A stretch of DNA of 64,000 bases from Micromonospora sp. WMMA1947 (GTDB lineage: Bacteria; Actinomycetota; Actinomycetes; Mycobacteriales; Micromonosporaceae), in assembly GCF_027497355.1 (NCBI RefSeq), contig NZ_CP114909.1, positions 3,038,001 to 3,102,000 of the forward strand. The letters run 5' to 3'. Position 1 is the first letter of the stretch; every line of letters begins with the position of its first letter. The notes under the pieces are model-generated. The model was not told the DNA's origin. It did no database searches and saw only the letters and a program-made list of their open reading frames with translations. Positions 49,448 to 58,716 of this stretch are shown piece after piece. The position numbers and the translations under genes were made by a program.

Positions 49448-50065
49448 TCAGACGCGGAAGCCCGCCGCCCGGGCGGCGGCGCGTTCCCGCCGCCGCTCCC
49501 GGCGGCGGCGGAACAGCCACGGCACGAAGAACACCAGGGCGACCAGGAACACCAGGACCAGCACCGGCAGCAGCAGCGCCACCACCGACATGACCACGCT
49601 CGTCGCGTCCTCGGCGGTGCTGGCCACCGGCGCGCCCACCCCGGCGGTGGTCGCGTTGATGACCGGCCGGGCGACGGCCTTGAGCAGGTGTACGCCGAGC
49701 GCGATGAGCACGCCGACCACCACCGGCACCCACTGGTGCGTGGAGAAGAACGTGTCCGGGTCGCTCACCGTGACGGTCTCCGAGCCGGCGCCCGCGCCGA
49801 ACGCGAGCCCGCCGGCGGTCGGCCGGACCACCGTCTGCACCACGTCGTTGACGTGGTCGACCACCGGCACCTTGTCGGCCACCACCTCGACCGCGAGCAG
49901 GACGGCGAGGATGAGCACCACCCAGCCGTTGCCGAGCCACTGCCAGCCGCTCGGCAGCTCGACCAGATCGGTGTAGCGGGACAGCAGCCCCATCAGCAGC
50001 AGCGGGATGTAGGCGTTCAGGCCCGCCGAGGCGGCCAGACCGGAACCGGTGAGGACTTCGAGCAC
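49448..50065 (-). CDS. DUF4126 family membrane protein
   Basis: 205-residue protein with about five hydrophobic helices, the opening [21 protein letters not shown] typical of DUF4126, and a very basic C-terminus ([15 protein letters not shown]). GTG start. Function not known. Divergent from nucS, 71 nt away. Confidence 0.82.
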   Translation of the reverse strand: MLEVLTGSGLAASAGLNAYIPLLLMGLLSRYTDLVELPSGWQWLGNGWVVLILAVLLAVEVVADKVPVVDHVNDVVQTVVRPTAGGLAFGAGAGSETVTVSDPDTFFSTHQWVPVVVGVLIALGVHLLKAVARPVINATTAGVGAPVASTAEDATSVVMSVVALLLPVLVLVFLVALVFFVPWLFRRRRERRRERAAARAAGFRV

Positions 50066-50136
50066 GATCTCAATATGGCACCGGTGCGCCAGTGGCGCTC
50101 GTCGGCGTCCGCCGGGGCCTCGGCTACCCTCGGCGG

Positions 50137-50796
50137 GTGCGGTTGGTGATTGCGAAGTGCTCAGTGGACTACGTCGGACGGCTCTCGGCCCATCTGCCCC
50201 CGGCGACCCGGTTGCTGATGGTGAAGGCGGACGGGTCGGTGTCGATCCACGCCGACGACCGGGCCTACAAGCCGTTGAACTGGATGAGCCCGCCGTGTCG
50301 GCTGGAGGAGGCCCCCGGTGTCTGGCGGGTGGTGAACAAGGCCGGCGAGGAGCTGCGCATCACCCTGGAGGAAATCTTCCAGGACACCTCGTACGAGCTG
50401 GGTGTGGACCCGGGCCTGCGCAAGGACGGCGTCGAGGCCCACCTGCAGGAACTGCTCGCCGCGAACCCGGAGACGCTGGGGGAGGGCTTCACGCTGGTCC
50501 GGCGGGAGTACATGACCGCGATCGGGCCGGTCGACCTGCTCTGCCGGGACGCGGTCGGCGGTGCGGTGGCGGTCGAGGTGAAGCGGCGCGGCGAGATCGA
50601 CGGCGTGGAGCAGCTCACCCGCTACCTGGAGCTGATGAACCGCGATCCGCTGCTCGCGCCGGTGGCCGGGGTGTTCGCCGCGCAGGAGATCAAGCCGCAG
50701 GCGCGGGTGCTCGCCACCGACCGGGGGATCCGTTGCGTGGTGGTCGACTACGACAAGCTGCGCGGCATCGAGCGCGACGAGCTGACGCTGTTCTGA
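50137..50796 (+). CDS. nucS: Mismatch-specific endonuclease NucS/EndoMS
   Basis: Provides mismatch repair in actinobacteria that lack MutS/MutL by cutting both strands at a mismatch. 219 residues: N-terminal DNA-binding domain with [12 protein letters not shown] and [14 protein letters not shown], and a C-terminal RecB-like nuclease with GPVDLLCRD and VAVEVKRRG (catalytic Asp, Glu-x-Lys). The C-terminal ELTLF matches the sliding-clamp-binding end. GTG 50137 chosen because the family starts at [14 protein letters not shown] at 50125-50130 is 6 nt before it, fitting a leaderless transcript. Confidence 0.96.
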   Translation: MRLVIAKCSVDYVGRLSAHLPPATRLLMVKADGSVSIHADDRAYKPLNWMSPPCRLEEAPGVWRVVNKAGEELRITLEEIFQDTSYELGVDPGLRKDGVEAHLQELLAANPETLGEGFTLVRREYMTAIGPVDLLCRDAVGGAVAVEVKRRGEIDGVEQLTRYLELMNRDPLLAPVAGVFAAQEIKPQARVLATDRGIRCVVVDYDKLRGIERDELTLF

Positions 50797-50805
50797 GGCG
50801 CTGCC

Positions 50806-52308
50806 TCAGCGGCCCCGGCCGTACATCAGCTTGGCGATCTTGATGATCCGGGCGACGTCGGCCGGGGTGCGCTCGAACGTCATGGCCGGCAGCAGCGACC
50901 GGGCCCGGCGGCGGGTGACCGACTTGGGCCGGCCGAACTCCCGCAGCCCCTCCTCGCCGTGGATGCGGCCGATGCCGGACTCGCCGGTGCCGCCGAACGG
51001 CAGCGTGGACATGCCGGCGAAGGTCAACGCCGAGTTGACCGAGGCCATCCCGGAACGCAGCCGCCGCGCCACCGCCACCGCCCGCACCCGGCCGAAAACC
51101 GAACCCCCGAGACCGTACGGCAGCGCGTTGGCCCGCTCGACCGCCTCGTCCACGTCGCGGACCCGGTTGACCACGAGCGTCGGGCCGAACGTCTCCTCCC
51201 GCACGGCGGCCGAGTCCTCCGGCACGTCGACGAGCACCGTCGGATGCACGTACGGCGGCTGGACCGCCTCCGGCCCGCCCAGTACCGCCCGGCCGCCGCG
51301 GCTGACCGCGTCGTCGATGTGCCGCCGGATGATGTCGATCTGCGACGGCATGGTGATCGGGCCGAGGTCGGACCCGTCGGCGCCCACTGTGAGCCGCCCG
51401 GCCTTCGCCACCACCTTCTCCACGAACGCGTCGAAGACCTGGTCGACCGCGTAGACCCGCTCGATGCCGATGCACGTCTGGCCGGCGTTCGTCATCCCGC
51501 CCCACACGCACGCCTCCGCCGCGGCGTCCAGGTCGGCGTCGCTGTCCACGATCATCGCGTCCTTGCCGCCGGCCTCCAGCAGCACCGGGGTGAGCGTCTC
51601 GGCGCAGGCGGCCATCACACGCTTCGCGGTGGCGGTCGAGCCGGTGAAGGCGACCTTGCCGACCCCGGAGCGGCACAGCGCCGCGCCGACCGCGCCGAAC
51701 CCGTGCACCACCTGGAACACCAGCTGCTCCGGCACCACCTCGGCGAACCTGTCGACCAGCCACTGGCCGACCGCCGGGGTGTACTCGCTCGGCTTGAACA
51801 CCACGGCGTTGCCGGCCGCGAGCGCGTACGCGGCGGAGCCGATCGGCGTGAAGACCGGGTAGTTCCACGGGCCGATCACTCCGACCACGCCGTACGGCTG
51901 GTATTCCAGGTGGCCGCTGAACTCGGCGAGGACCAGCCGGGAACGGACCCGGCGCGGCCCGAGCACCCGCTGCGCGTTGCGGGCCGCCCAGTCGATGTGC
52001 TCCAGCGCGGTGAGGATCTCCACCACGGCGTCGCCGACCGGCTTGCCGCCCTCGGTGTGCATCAGGTCGGCCAGTTCCTCGATCCGCCGCGCGAGCACGC
52101 CGCGCCAGCGCTGCAGGCGGGCCCTCCGGCCGGCGAAGCCGAGCCCGGCCCACCAGTCGCCGGCCTCCCGGGCGCGGTCGACGGCGGCACGCACGTCCGC
52201 CTCGGCGGCCAGCGGGAATCGGCCCGCCTCGGCGCCGGTGGCCGGGCTGGTCGACACCAGTAGACCCTCGGAGATGAGCGGGGCGCCCGGCACATGAACA
52301 GCGGTCAT
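50806..52308 (-). CDS. Aldehyde dehydrogenase (succinate-semialdehyde dehydrogenase-like)
   Basis: 500-residue NAD(P)-dependent enzyme. It has GVVGVIGPWNYPVFT, cofactor loop FTGSTATAKRV, the catalytic Glu in LLEAGGKD and Cys in NAGQTCIG. The C-terminal stretch is longer than usual and basic. Best match by memory is the actinobacterial succinate-semialdehyde dehydrogenase group; the true aldehyde is uncertain. Convergent with nucS with 9 nt between stops. Confidence 0.88.
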   Translation of the reverse strand: MTAVHVPGAPLISEGLLVSTSPATGAEAGRFPLAAEADVRAAVDRAREAGDWWAGLGFAGRRARLQRWRGVLARRIEELADLMHTEGGKPVGDAVVEILTALEHIDWAARNAQRVLGPRRVRSRLVLAEFSGHLEYQPYGVVGVIGPWNYPVFTPIGSAAYALAAGNAVVFKPSEYTPAVGQWLVDRFAEVVPEQLVFQVVHGFGAVGAALCRSGVGKVAFTGSTATAKRVMAACAETLTPVLLEAGGKDAMIVDSDADLDAAAEACVWGGMTNAGQTCIGIERVYAVDQVFDAFVEKVVAKAGRLTVGADGSDLGPITMPSQIDIIRRHIDDAVSRGGRAVLGGPEAVQPPYVHPTVLVDVPEDSAAVREETFGPTLVVNRVRDVDEAVERANALPYGLGGSVFGRVRAVAVARRLRSGMASVNSALTFAGMSTLPFGGTGESGIGRIHGEEGLREFGRPKSVTRRRARSLLPAMTFERTPADVARIIKIAKLMYGRGR

Positions 52309-52527
52309 GGCCGAAGTCTAGACCCGAGGATTACTCGCCGGTAGGTGTCGAATGCGTCGTACGCTGCGCGGACGATCAGCCCGTCGCATCGACGGAGATG
52401 CCGTCCGAAACGGCGAACGGGAGATGACCGGCCGGGGTCACGGGGGTGACCGCGCGGTGGTGCAAGCCACTACGGTGAGGTGGCAGGCTGACGCCGCGGG
52501 GCGATGTGGGGTGGAGGTCGACTGTCC

Positions 52528-52974
52528 ATGGAGGAGCATCCTGAGCTGATGCCGTTGCTGACGGTGTCCGGCGGGGCGATGCGAGGGCTCACGTTCCGGG
52601 TCGGCCAGGACGCGCAGGTGATCGGCCGGGCGCCGACCGCCGACATCGTGCTCGCCGACCCGCACCTGAGCCGGCGGCACGCCACCGTCCGGGCCACCCC
52701 GGAAGGGGTGCTGCTCACCGACCTCGGCTCGACCAACGGCACCTGGCTCAACGACACCCGGGTCACCGGCAGCGTGGCGATCGCCGACGGCGACGTGGTC
52801 CGGCTGGGCCGCACCGACCTGCGTCTCTACGACCCGGGCGTGGCCCGGACCGACCCGGTCGGGATGAGCTTCGGCGCGCTGCGCCGCGACCAGCGCCCCA
52901 CCCTGCCGCTGCCCGTCCCCGGGCCGCGCCAGCCGATCGAGGCGCGCGAGGCGCAGCCGGCCGACGTCAGCTAG
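52528..52974 (+). CDS. FHA-domain protein
   Basis: 148-residue protein with a single forkhead-associated phosphothreonine-binding domain: IGRAPTADIVLADPHLSRRHA (Arg/Ser/His of the peptide pocket) and DLGSTNGTWLN. A Pro-rich tail follows. The start ATG 52528 has GGAGG at 52513-52517, 10 nt upstream; ATG 52504 would add eight residues with no site. It probably binds a Ser/Thr-kinase target, but no kinase is near. Confidence 0.9.
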   Translation: MEEHPELMPLLTVSGGAMRGLTFRVGQDAQVIGRAPTADIVLADPHLSRRHATVRATPEGVLLTDLGSTNGTWLNDTRVTGSVAIADGDVVRLGRTDLRLYDPGVARTDPVGMSFGALRRDQRPTLPLPVPGPRQPIEAREAQPADVS

Positions 52975-53240
52975 CGGCCCCGGCCCTCGCTGATTCCCGG
53001 CATCCGCCCGATGGGCGTCGAGGGCAGGTTGATTCCTCCACGGCTGCTGCCCACCGGCACCCGCTGGGCCGTCGAGGCCACCCTGAGCCCTCGACGGGCG
53101 CTGATTCCCGTTGCTCGCTGAGCCCTCGCGTCCGCGCTGACCCCGGCCGCGCGCCGCTCGCGCGCCCAGTCCGGCGGCGCAGGAGCGCGCGCCCCGCCAC
53201 CCGCCGGCCTCCCCAGCGCCCCTCCCCGGCCCGCCCACTC

Positions 53241-53305
53241 GCGGTGATCAAGGAGTTTGGGTACGGAAACAGCTCCCGCGGTGACGCAAACTCCTTGATC
53301 ACCGC
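53241..53305 (+). repeat. S-family hairpin, copy 1
   Basis: Perfect 19-bp arms GCGGTGATCAAGGAGTTTG and CAAACTCCTTGATCACCGC around a 27-nt loop beginning GGTACGGAAA. Copy 2 lies 93 bp downstream. Confidence 0.9.
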
Positions 53306-53352
53306 CGTGACGCGAGCGGCGACCGGAATCGCCGACGAGCCCTCCGACGGGC

Positions 53353-53415
53353 CGGTGATCAAGGAGTTTGGGTACGGAAAAGCCTGGTGCGGCGACACAA
53401 ACTCCTTGATCACCG
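53353..53415 (+). repeat. S-family hairpin, copy 2
   Basis: Perfect 18-bp arms identical to S1 and a 27-nt loop that also begins GGTACGGAAA and ends with a GCGGnGAC-like sequence. Same orientation as S1. Confidence 0.9.
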
Positions 53416-53492
53416 CGGGTGATGGGCCGCCGGCCGACCAGCGATGGGGCCGGCGGACGGGCGGGCCGGGCGGGCTGGCGCTCCCAGGTCCC

Positions 53493-53553
53493 GTCGATCA
53501 TGAAGTTGGCGGCGACAAATCGGACGCAGAACGCCGCCAACTTCATGATCGAC
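53493..53553 (+). repeat. R-family hairpin, copy 3
   Basis: Perfect 21-bp inverted repeat (53493-53513 with 53533-53553), arm TCGATCATGAAGTTGGCGGC, loop of 19 nt starting GACAAATCGGACGCAG. The best-preserved member of the R family. Confidence 0.9.
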
Positions 53554-53700
53554 GCGGTTGGCGCGGGCGCGGGCGCGGCGGGGGTGGGGCGCGGCGGGGG
53601 CGGGGGCGGGGGCCGGCGGGGGCGTGCGCCATCTCCGGGGGGCCTGCTGTGTCTGTGGGGCACATGGACCGGGGGCGGGCGTGCGTGTCAGCATGCGCGG

Positions 53701-54765
53701 ATGCGCAGCGCACGGCACATGGTCCAGGCCAACGGCATCACCCAGGCGGTCCGCGTGGCCGGTCCACCGGACGGCGTACCGGTGCTGCTGGTGCACGGCA
53801 ACGTCTCCTCCTCCGCGTTCTGGGAACCGCTGCTGGCCCGGCTGCCGGAGACGCTGCGGGTGGTCGCCCCCGACCTGCGCGGCTACGGCGAGACCGACAC
53901 CGCGCCCGTCGACGCGACCCGAGGGCTGGACGACTTCGCCGACGACGTGGCCGCGCTGCTGGCCGTCCCGGGGCTGTTCGCGCCCGGCGCCCGGCCGGTG
54001 GTGGCGGGGCACTCGCTGGGCGGCGGCGTGGCGATGCGGCTGCTCGTCGGCCACCCGGAGCGGGTCGCAGGGCTGCTGCTGGAGGCGCCGGTGTCCCCGT
54101 ACGGCTTCGGCGGCACCCGGGACCTCGACGGCACTCCGACCACGCCCGACTTCGCCGGCACCGGCGCCGGTGGCGCGAACCCGGACTTCGTAGCCCGGCT
54201 CGCCGCCGGTGACCGGAGCGCGGACGGCCCGACCAGCCCGCGCGCGGTGCTGCGTGCCGCGTACGTGGCCGACCCGGCGTCCCTGGGCGACGACGAGGAC
54301 CTGCTGCTGGAGAGCATGCTGACCACCGCCACCGGGGACGACAACTACCCGGGCACCGCTGTGGCCTCGCCGCACTGGCCGGGGACCGCCGCCGGGCCGC
54401 GCGGCGTGCTCAACGCGCTGGCCCCGGCCCACTTCCGGCTCGCCGACGAGCTGGTCGCCGTGCCGGTCAAGCCGCCGGTGACCTGGGTACGCGGCGACGC
54501 CGACGTGATCGTCTCGGACACCTCGCTGTTCGACCTGGCGTACCTCGGTCAGCTCGGTGTGGTGCCCGGCTGGCCGGGCGAGGCCCAGTGCCCGCCGCAG
54601 CCGATGGTGGGGCAGACCCGCGCGGTGCTGGACCGGTACGCGGCGGCCGGCGGGACGTACCGCGAGGTGGTGCTGCCGGGCTGCGGGCACAGCCCGCACC
54701 TGGAACGGCCGACCGAGTTCGTCGCCGAGCTGCTGGCGCTGGTGGGGGAGAACGCCACCGGGTGA
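53701..54765 (+). CDS. Alpha/beta-hydrolase
   Basis: 354-residue enzyme with VLLVHGNVSSSAFW (oxyanion loop), DLRGYGETD, nucleophile Ser in VAGHSLGGGVAMRL, and a late His in LPGCGHSPHLERP. The cap domain is larger than average. Substrate unknown. ATG 53701 is used; ATG 53719 is a shorter option. The frame is open far upstream only because it crosses the palindrome island. Confidence 0.87.
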   Translation: MRSARHMVQANGITQAVRVAGPPDGVPVLLVHGNVSSSAFWEPLLARLPETLRVVAPDLRGYGETDTAPVDATRGLDDFADDVAALLAVPGLFAPGARPVVAGHSLGGGVAMRLLVGHPERVAGLLLEAPVSPYGFGGTRDLDGTPTTPDFAGTGAGGANPDFVARLAAGDRSADGPTSPRAVLRAAYVADPASLGDDEDLLLESMLTTATGDDNYPGTAVASPHWPGTAAGPRGVLNALAPAHFRLADELVAVPVKPPVTWVRGDADVIVSDTSLFDLAYLGQLGVVPGWPGEAQCPPQPMVGQTRAVLDRYAAAGGTYREVVLPGCGHSPHLERPTEFVAELLALVGENATG

Positions 54766-54888
54766 GGCGCGGTGCGTGAAATATCCCACGGCGTCTCGAC
54801 AACCCAGCGTCACGTGGCAGACTCCGGCGCATAACCTTAGCGGCCGTTCATGTCGCGGACGGCGGAGTCGAGCCAGGGGAGGCCGGTC

Positions 54889-56679
54889 GTGGCGCGGGAG
54901 TTCACCAGGGTGGGCGTGGTGGGTCTGGGCACCATGGGTGCCGGCATCGTGGAGGTGTTCGCCCGCAACGGCCTCGACGTCACAGCCGTGGAGATCTCCG
55001 ACGCGGCGCTGGAGCGCGGCCGGGTCACGCTCACCGGCTCCACCGACCGGGCCGTCGCCAAGGGCAAGCTCGCCGAGGCCGAGCGGGACGCCCTGCTGGC
55101 GCGGGTCGACTTCCGGGTCGGGCTGGACGCGCTGCACGACGTGGACCTGGTGATCGAGGCGGTGCCCGAGCACCTGGACCTCAAGCAGCGGATCTTCGCC
55201 GAGCTGGACCGGGTCTGCAAGCCCGAGGCGATTCTGGCCACCAACACGTCCTCGCTGAGCGTCACCGAGATCTCCGTCGCCACCACGCGGCCCAACCAGG
55301 TCATCGGCATCCACTTCTTCAACCCGGCCCCGGTGATGAAGCTGGTCGAGGTGGTCCGCACGGTCGTCACCTCCGCCGACGTGGTCGCCGACGTGGAGGC
55401 GCTCTGCGAGCGGCTCGGCAAGGTCGACGTGACGATCAGCGACCGGGCCGGCTTCATCGCCAACGCGCTGCTGTTCGGCTACCTGAACCACGCGGTCGGC
55501 ATGTTCGAGGCCCGCTACGCCACCCGCGAGGACATCGACGCCGCCATGAAGCTCGGCTGCGGCCTGCCGATGGGCCCGCTGGCGCTGATGGACCTGATCG
55601 GCCTGGACACCGCGTACGAGATCCTCGACACGATGTACCGGCGCGGTGGCCGGGACCGCCGGCACGCCCCGGCCCCGCTGCTCAAGCAGATGGTCACCGC
55701 CGGTCTGCTGGGCCGGAAGTCGGGTCGCGGCTTCTACACCTACGAGCGGCCGGGTTCGCCGAAGGTCGTACCCGACGAGTACACGCCGCTCGCCGCGGAC
55801 GCCGCGCTCGCCGACGGCGCCCGCGCCATCGCGAAGGTCGGCGTGGTCGGCTCCGGCACCATGGCCACCGGCATCATCGAGGTGTTCGCCAAGGCCGGGT
55901 ACGAGGTCATCTCGGTGACCCGGGGCGCGGAGAAGTCCGCGAAGGTCTGCGAGGCGGTCAAGACCTCGCTGAACAAGGGCGTGGTGCGGGGCAAGCTCAG
56001 CGAGACCGACCGGGACGACGCGCTCGGCCGGATCACCTGGTCCGCGACGCTGGAGCACCTGGCCGACGTCGACCTGGTGGTCGAGGCCGTGATCGAGGAG
56101 CTGAGCGTCAAGAAGGCGCTGTTCGCCAGCCTCGACGAGATCTGCAAGCCGGGCGTCGTGCTCGCCACCACCACCTCGTCGCTGCCGGTGATCGACGTGG
56201 CGATGGCGACCCAGCGTCCCGCCGACGTGGTCGGCCTGCACTTCTTCAACCCGGCGCCGATCATGCCGCTGGTGGAGATCGTGCAGACCATCCGCACCTC
56301 CGGCGAGACGTCGGCCACGGCCCGCGCGGTCTGCGCGAAGCTCGGCAAGACCGGCGTGGTCTGCGGCGACCGGTCCGGCTTCATCGTCAACGCGCTGCTG
56401 TTCCCGTACCTGAACGACGCGGTGAAGATGCTGGAGGCCAGCTACTCGACCGCCGACGACATCGACTACGCGATGAAGCTCGGCTGCGGCTACCCGATGG
56501 GCCCGTTCGAGCTGCTCGACGTGGTCGGCCTGGACGTCTCGCTGGCCATCCAGCGGGAGCTGTACCTGGAGCTGCGCGAGCCCGGCTTCGCCCCGGCGCC
56601 GCTGCTGGAGCACCTGGTCACGGCCGGCTACCTGGGCCGCAAGTCCGGCCGCGGGTTCCGCGACCACACCCGGCGCTGA
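54889..56679 (+). CDS. Tandem 3-hydroxyacyl-CoA dehydrogenase
   Basis: 596-residue protein containing two complete 3-hydroxybutyryl-CoA dehydrogenase units. Unit 1 (about 1-290) has VVGLGTMGAGI, HFFNPAPVMKL and ends GRKSGRGFYTY; unit 2 (about 315-596) has VVGSGTMATGI, HFFNPAPIMPL and ends GRKSGRGFRDH. Both keep the catalytic His. The second dinucleotide loop has Ala-Thr where Gly is expected. GTG 54889 is chosen because GGGGAGG at 54876-54882 lies 6 nt upstream; ATG 54850 lacks a site. It probably acts in fatty-acid or butyryl-CoA metabolism. Confidence 0.93.
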   Translation: MAREFTRVGVVGLGTMGAGIVEVFARNGLDVTAVEISDAALERGRVTLTGSTDRAVAKGKLAEAERDALLARVDFRVGLDALHDVDLVIEAVPEHLDLKQRIFAELDRVCKPEAILATNTSSLSVTEISVATTRPNQVIGIHFFNPAPVMKLVEVVRTVVTSADVVADVEALCERLGKVDVTISDRAGFIANALLFGYLNHAVGMFEARYATREDIDAAMKLGCGLPMGPLALMDLIGLDTAYEILDTMYRRGGRDRRHAPAPLLKQMVTAGLLGRKSGRGFYTYERPGSPKVVPDEYTPLAADAALADGARAIAKVGVVGSGTMATGIIEVFAKAGYEVISVTRGAEKSAKVCEAVKTSLNKGVVRGKLSETDRDDALGRITWSATLEHLADVDLVVEAVIEELSVKKALFASLDEICKPGVVLATTTSSLPVIDVAMATQRPADVVGLHFFNPAPIMPLVEIVQTIRTSGETSATARAVCAKLGKTGVVCGDRSGFIVNALLFPYLNDAVKMLEASYSTADDIDYAMKLGCGYPMGPFELLDVVGLDVSLAIQRELYLELREPGFAPAPLLEHLVTAGYLGRKSGRGFRDHTRR

Positions 56680-56720
56680 CCGCTGTCAACAGCCGGGCCC
56701 GGTGACGGCGCCTTCGGGGT

Positions 56721-57215
56721 GTGACCTTCGAGGAGTACGTCGGCAGCCGCGGCCCGGCTCTGTTGCGTCTGGCCCGGCTGCTCACCGGTGACGCGCACCG
56801 GGCCGAGGACCTGACCCAGGACGTGCTGGCGCGCGCGTACGTGCACTGGCGGAAGATCGCCCGGGCCGACCGGCCCGACGTGTACGTGCGCCGGATGCTC
56901 GTCAACGCGAACACGTCCTGGTGGCGGCGGCGATCCAGCCGTGAGCTGGCGATCGACACGTTCGCCGACCGGCCCGAACGCGGCGACCTGAGCGGCGAGG
57001 CGGCCGATCGGGACGAGATGGGGCGGATGATCCGTGCCCTCCCGGACCGCCAGCGCACCGTGCTGGTGCTGCGCTACTACGAGGATCTGGACGACGCCAC
57101 GATCGCCCAGATCCTCGACTGCTCCCCGGTCACCGTCCGCACCCACGCGATGCGGGCGCTCGCCCACCTCCGGGAGCGCTGCGGCGTCCCGATGACCAAG
57201 GGGAGCCGGCCGTGA
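56721..57215 (+). CDS. ECF RNA polymerase sigma factor, SigE family
   Basis: 164-residue extracytoplasmic-function sigma factor. Region 2 shows DLTQDVLARAYVHWRKI and region 4 LPDRQRTVLVLRYYEDLDDATIAQIL..VTVRTHAMRAL. Its stop overlaps the GTG of the membrane protein that follows, which is therefore a candidate anti-sigma factor or target. GTG start. Confidence 0.94.
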   Translation: MTFEEYVGSRGPALLRLARLLTGDAHRAEDLTQDVLARAYVHWRKIARADRPDVYVRRMLVNANTSWWRRRSSRELAIDTFADRPERGDLSGEAADRDEMGRMIRALPDRQRTVLVLRYYEDLDDATIAQILDCSPVTVRTHAMRALAHLRERCGVPMTKGSRP

Positions 57216-58255
57216 CCGACCTCGACCAGCGGATCACCTCGGTGTTGCGGGAGCACACCGAGGACGCCGTGGACATCGACCGGCTGACCGCCCGGGCGGT
57301 GGCGGGTGGCCGCCGTCGGCTACGCCGTCGTCGGTCGGTGCTCGGTGGAGGGCTCGCCCTGGTCGCGCTGCTCGGCGGCTTGGCCGTCGTCCCTGGCCTG
57401 CCGGGCGTGGACCGGCCGTTCACCGGTCCGGCCGTCGGATCCGGGCCGGTGCCACCGGTGATGCGGGCCGAGCCGGGAGCGGCGGCCGCGCCGGAGGCCG
57501 TCGACACCGACACCGGGGTGCTGCACTTCGGCGTCGACACCACCCGGGCCCGCTACCTGCGCTGGGAGACATGGCGGGACGTGGAGAGCATCCGGCTGGA
57601 CGTCGGCGGCGGGCGGATCGTCACGGTAGAGCTGGCGCGCTCGGCCGAATCGCTACGGCAGTACACCGCCGAGGGGGTGCCCTTCGACGTCAGCGTGTTC
57701 GCCGAGGAGGCGGCGTTCGACGGCAGCACCAGCGGCCTGACCGTTGACGGGCTGACGATCCGGGTGCGGCAGTGGAAGCCGGTGCCCGGCCTGTACGCGC
57801 GGGCAAGTACGTCGGGCCAGCCGGACACGGCGCTGACCACCGCGGTGGAGGCGCTGCGGCTGAACGAGGCCCGCCGGTGTGGCGCCCCCGTCCGCCCCAC
57901 GAGCCTGCCGGACGGGGCCCGCGTCGTGGGCTGCCGGGTCGACGTGAGCGGTTTCCCGCGGCTGGTGACCGCTCGGTTCGTCATCACCGGCCCCGTCACC
58001 CAGGAGATGGCCGTCTCCTACCGGTACGCGGCCGAGGCGTCGACCTCGACTGCGGGCGCCAACATGGAGATCAACGGGCGGCCCGCGCGCCTCTACGCCG
58101 CATACGGCCGGATCGAGCTGCTCGGTCTGCCGAAGGCGCACCTGCTCGCCGAGTACGGCTGGCCGCACAACGGGTTCGACGAACGCGACGCGGCGCTCGT
58201 GCTGGGTGGCGTACAGGTGGCGCCGGACCCGACCCGTCCGGAGACCTGGGACTGA
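57212..58255 (+). CDS. Membrane-anchored protein of unknown function, possible sigma partner
   Basis: 347 residues: a short basic cytosolic N-terminus (about 1-45), one membrane helix (LGGGLALVALLGGLAVVPGL) and an extracytoplasmic domain of about 270 residues with no motif I recognise. Position and topology resemble proteins co-encoded with SigE-family sigma factors. No zinc-binding anti-sigma motif (HxxxCxxC) is present, so direct anti-sigma action is doubtful. Confidence 0.75.
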   Translation: MTDLDQRITSVLREHTEDAVDIDRLTARAVAGGRRRLRRRRSVLGGGLALVALLGGLAVVPGLPGVDRPFTGPAVGSGPVPPVMRAEPGAAAAPEAVDTDTGVLHFGVDTTRARYLRWETWRDVESIRLDVGGGRIVTVELARSAESLRQYTAEGVPFDVSVFAEEAAFDGSTSGLTVDGLTIRVRQWKPVPGLYARASTSGQPDTALTTAVEALRLNEARRCGAPVRPTSLPDGARVVGCRVDVSGFPRLVTARFVITGPVTQEMAVSYRYAAEASTSTAGANMEINGRPARLYAAYGRIELLGLPKAHLLAEYGWPHNGFDERDAALVLGGVQVAPDPTRPETWD

Positions 58256-58322
58256 GCGGTCGTCCGCCGACCGGCCGCCCGACCCGGGCCGGTCCGGCCG
58301 GCGGACCGTACGCTTGGTGACC

Positions 58323-58649
58323 GTGAGCCCCCGTCGCAACCGCCCTCGCCGGGACGACATCGCCGCCGTGGACGCCGAGCGTGCCCGCCACGGCGTGCCG
58401 ACCGTGCAGCAGTGGCGCGACGGCGAGTGGCAGATACGCGCGATCAGCGGCGGCGCGTCGGTCAAGACGTACCGCTGTCCCGGCTGTGACCAGGAGATCC
58501 GCCCCGGCGTGGCGCACCTGGTGGCCTGGCCGGCCGACGACCGGGGTGACCTGACGGATCGCCGCCACTGGCACTCCGGCTGCTGGCGGGCCCGGGACCG
58601 GCGCGGGCCGAACCTCCAGCGCGGCCGGGGCGCCCCGCGCTACGGCTGA
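58323..58649 (+). CDS. Small zinc-ribbon-like protein of unknown function
   Basis: 108 residues, very basic. CPGCDQEI and HWHSGCW give a C-x2-C ... H-x3-C pattern likely to bind zinc. The family is widespread in actinobacteria and often labelled ATP/GTP-binding without support. GTG start with TACGCT (58309-58314) 8 nt before it, so probably leaderless. Confidence 0.78.
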   Translation: MSPRRNRPRRDDIAAVDAERARHGVPTVQQWRDGEWQIRAISGGASVKTYRCPGCDQEIRPGVAHLVAWPADDRGDLTDRRHWHSGCWRARDRRGPNLQRGRGAPRYG

Positions 58650-58716
58650 GCGATCTGGATCACCAGGTTCCCGTCCCACTGGGCGGCGGGGCCGCCGACA
58701 CGGGAGACTGGAAGAC

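Larger units (their letters stand above)
52975..53700. other. Gene-free island with three long hairpins
   Basis: 726 bp without a credible gene. The left part repeats GCTGATTCCC-like decamers (about 52989, 53029 and 53100); the right part holds S1, S2 and R3 listed separately and then a GGGGGC-rich tract at about 53575-53640. The frame that reads through this island into the next gene has no ribosome site or domain here. Confidence 0.7.

Noticed and set aside
53241..53553. Hairpin cluster as a CRISPR array
   Set aside because: Only two identical units, each a perfect palindrome, with no regular spacers and no cas genes.
53419..53700. N-terminal extension of the alpha/beta-hydrolase through the island
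   Set aside because: It would translate the R3 palindrome and a GGGGGC tract; the domain begins after ATG 53701.
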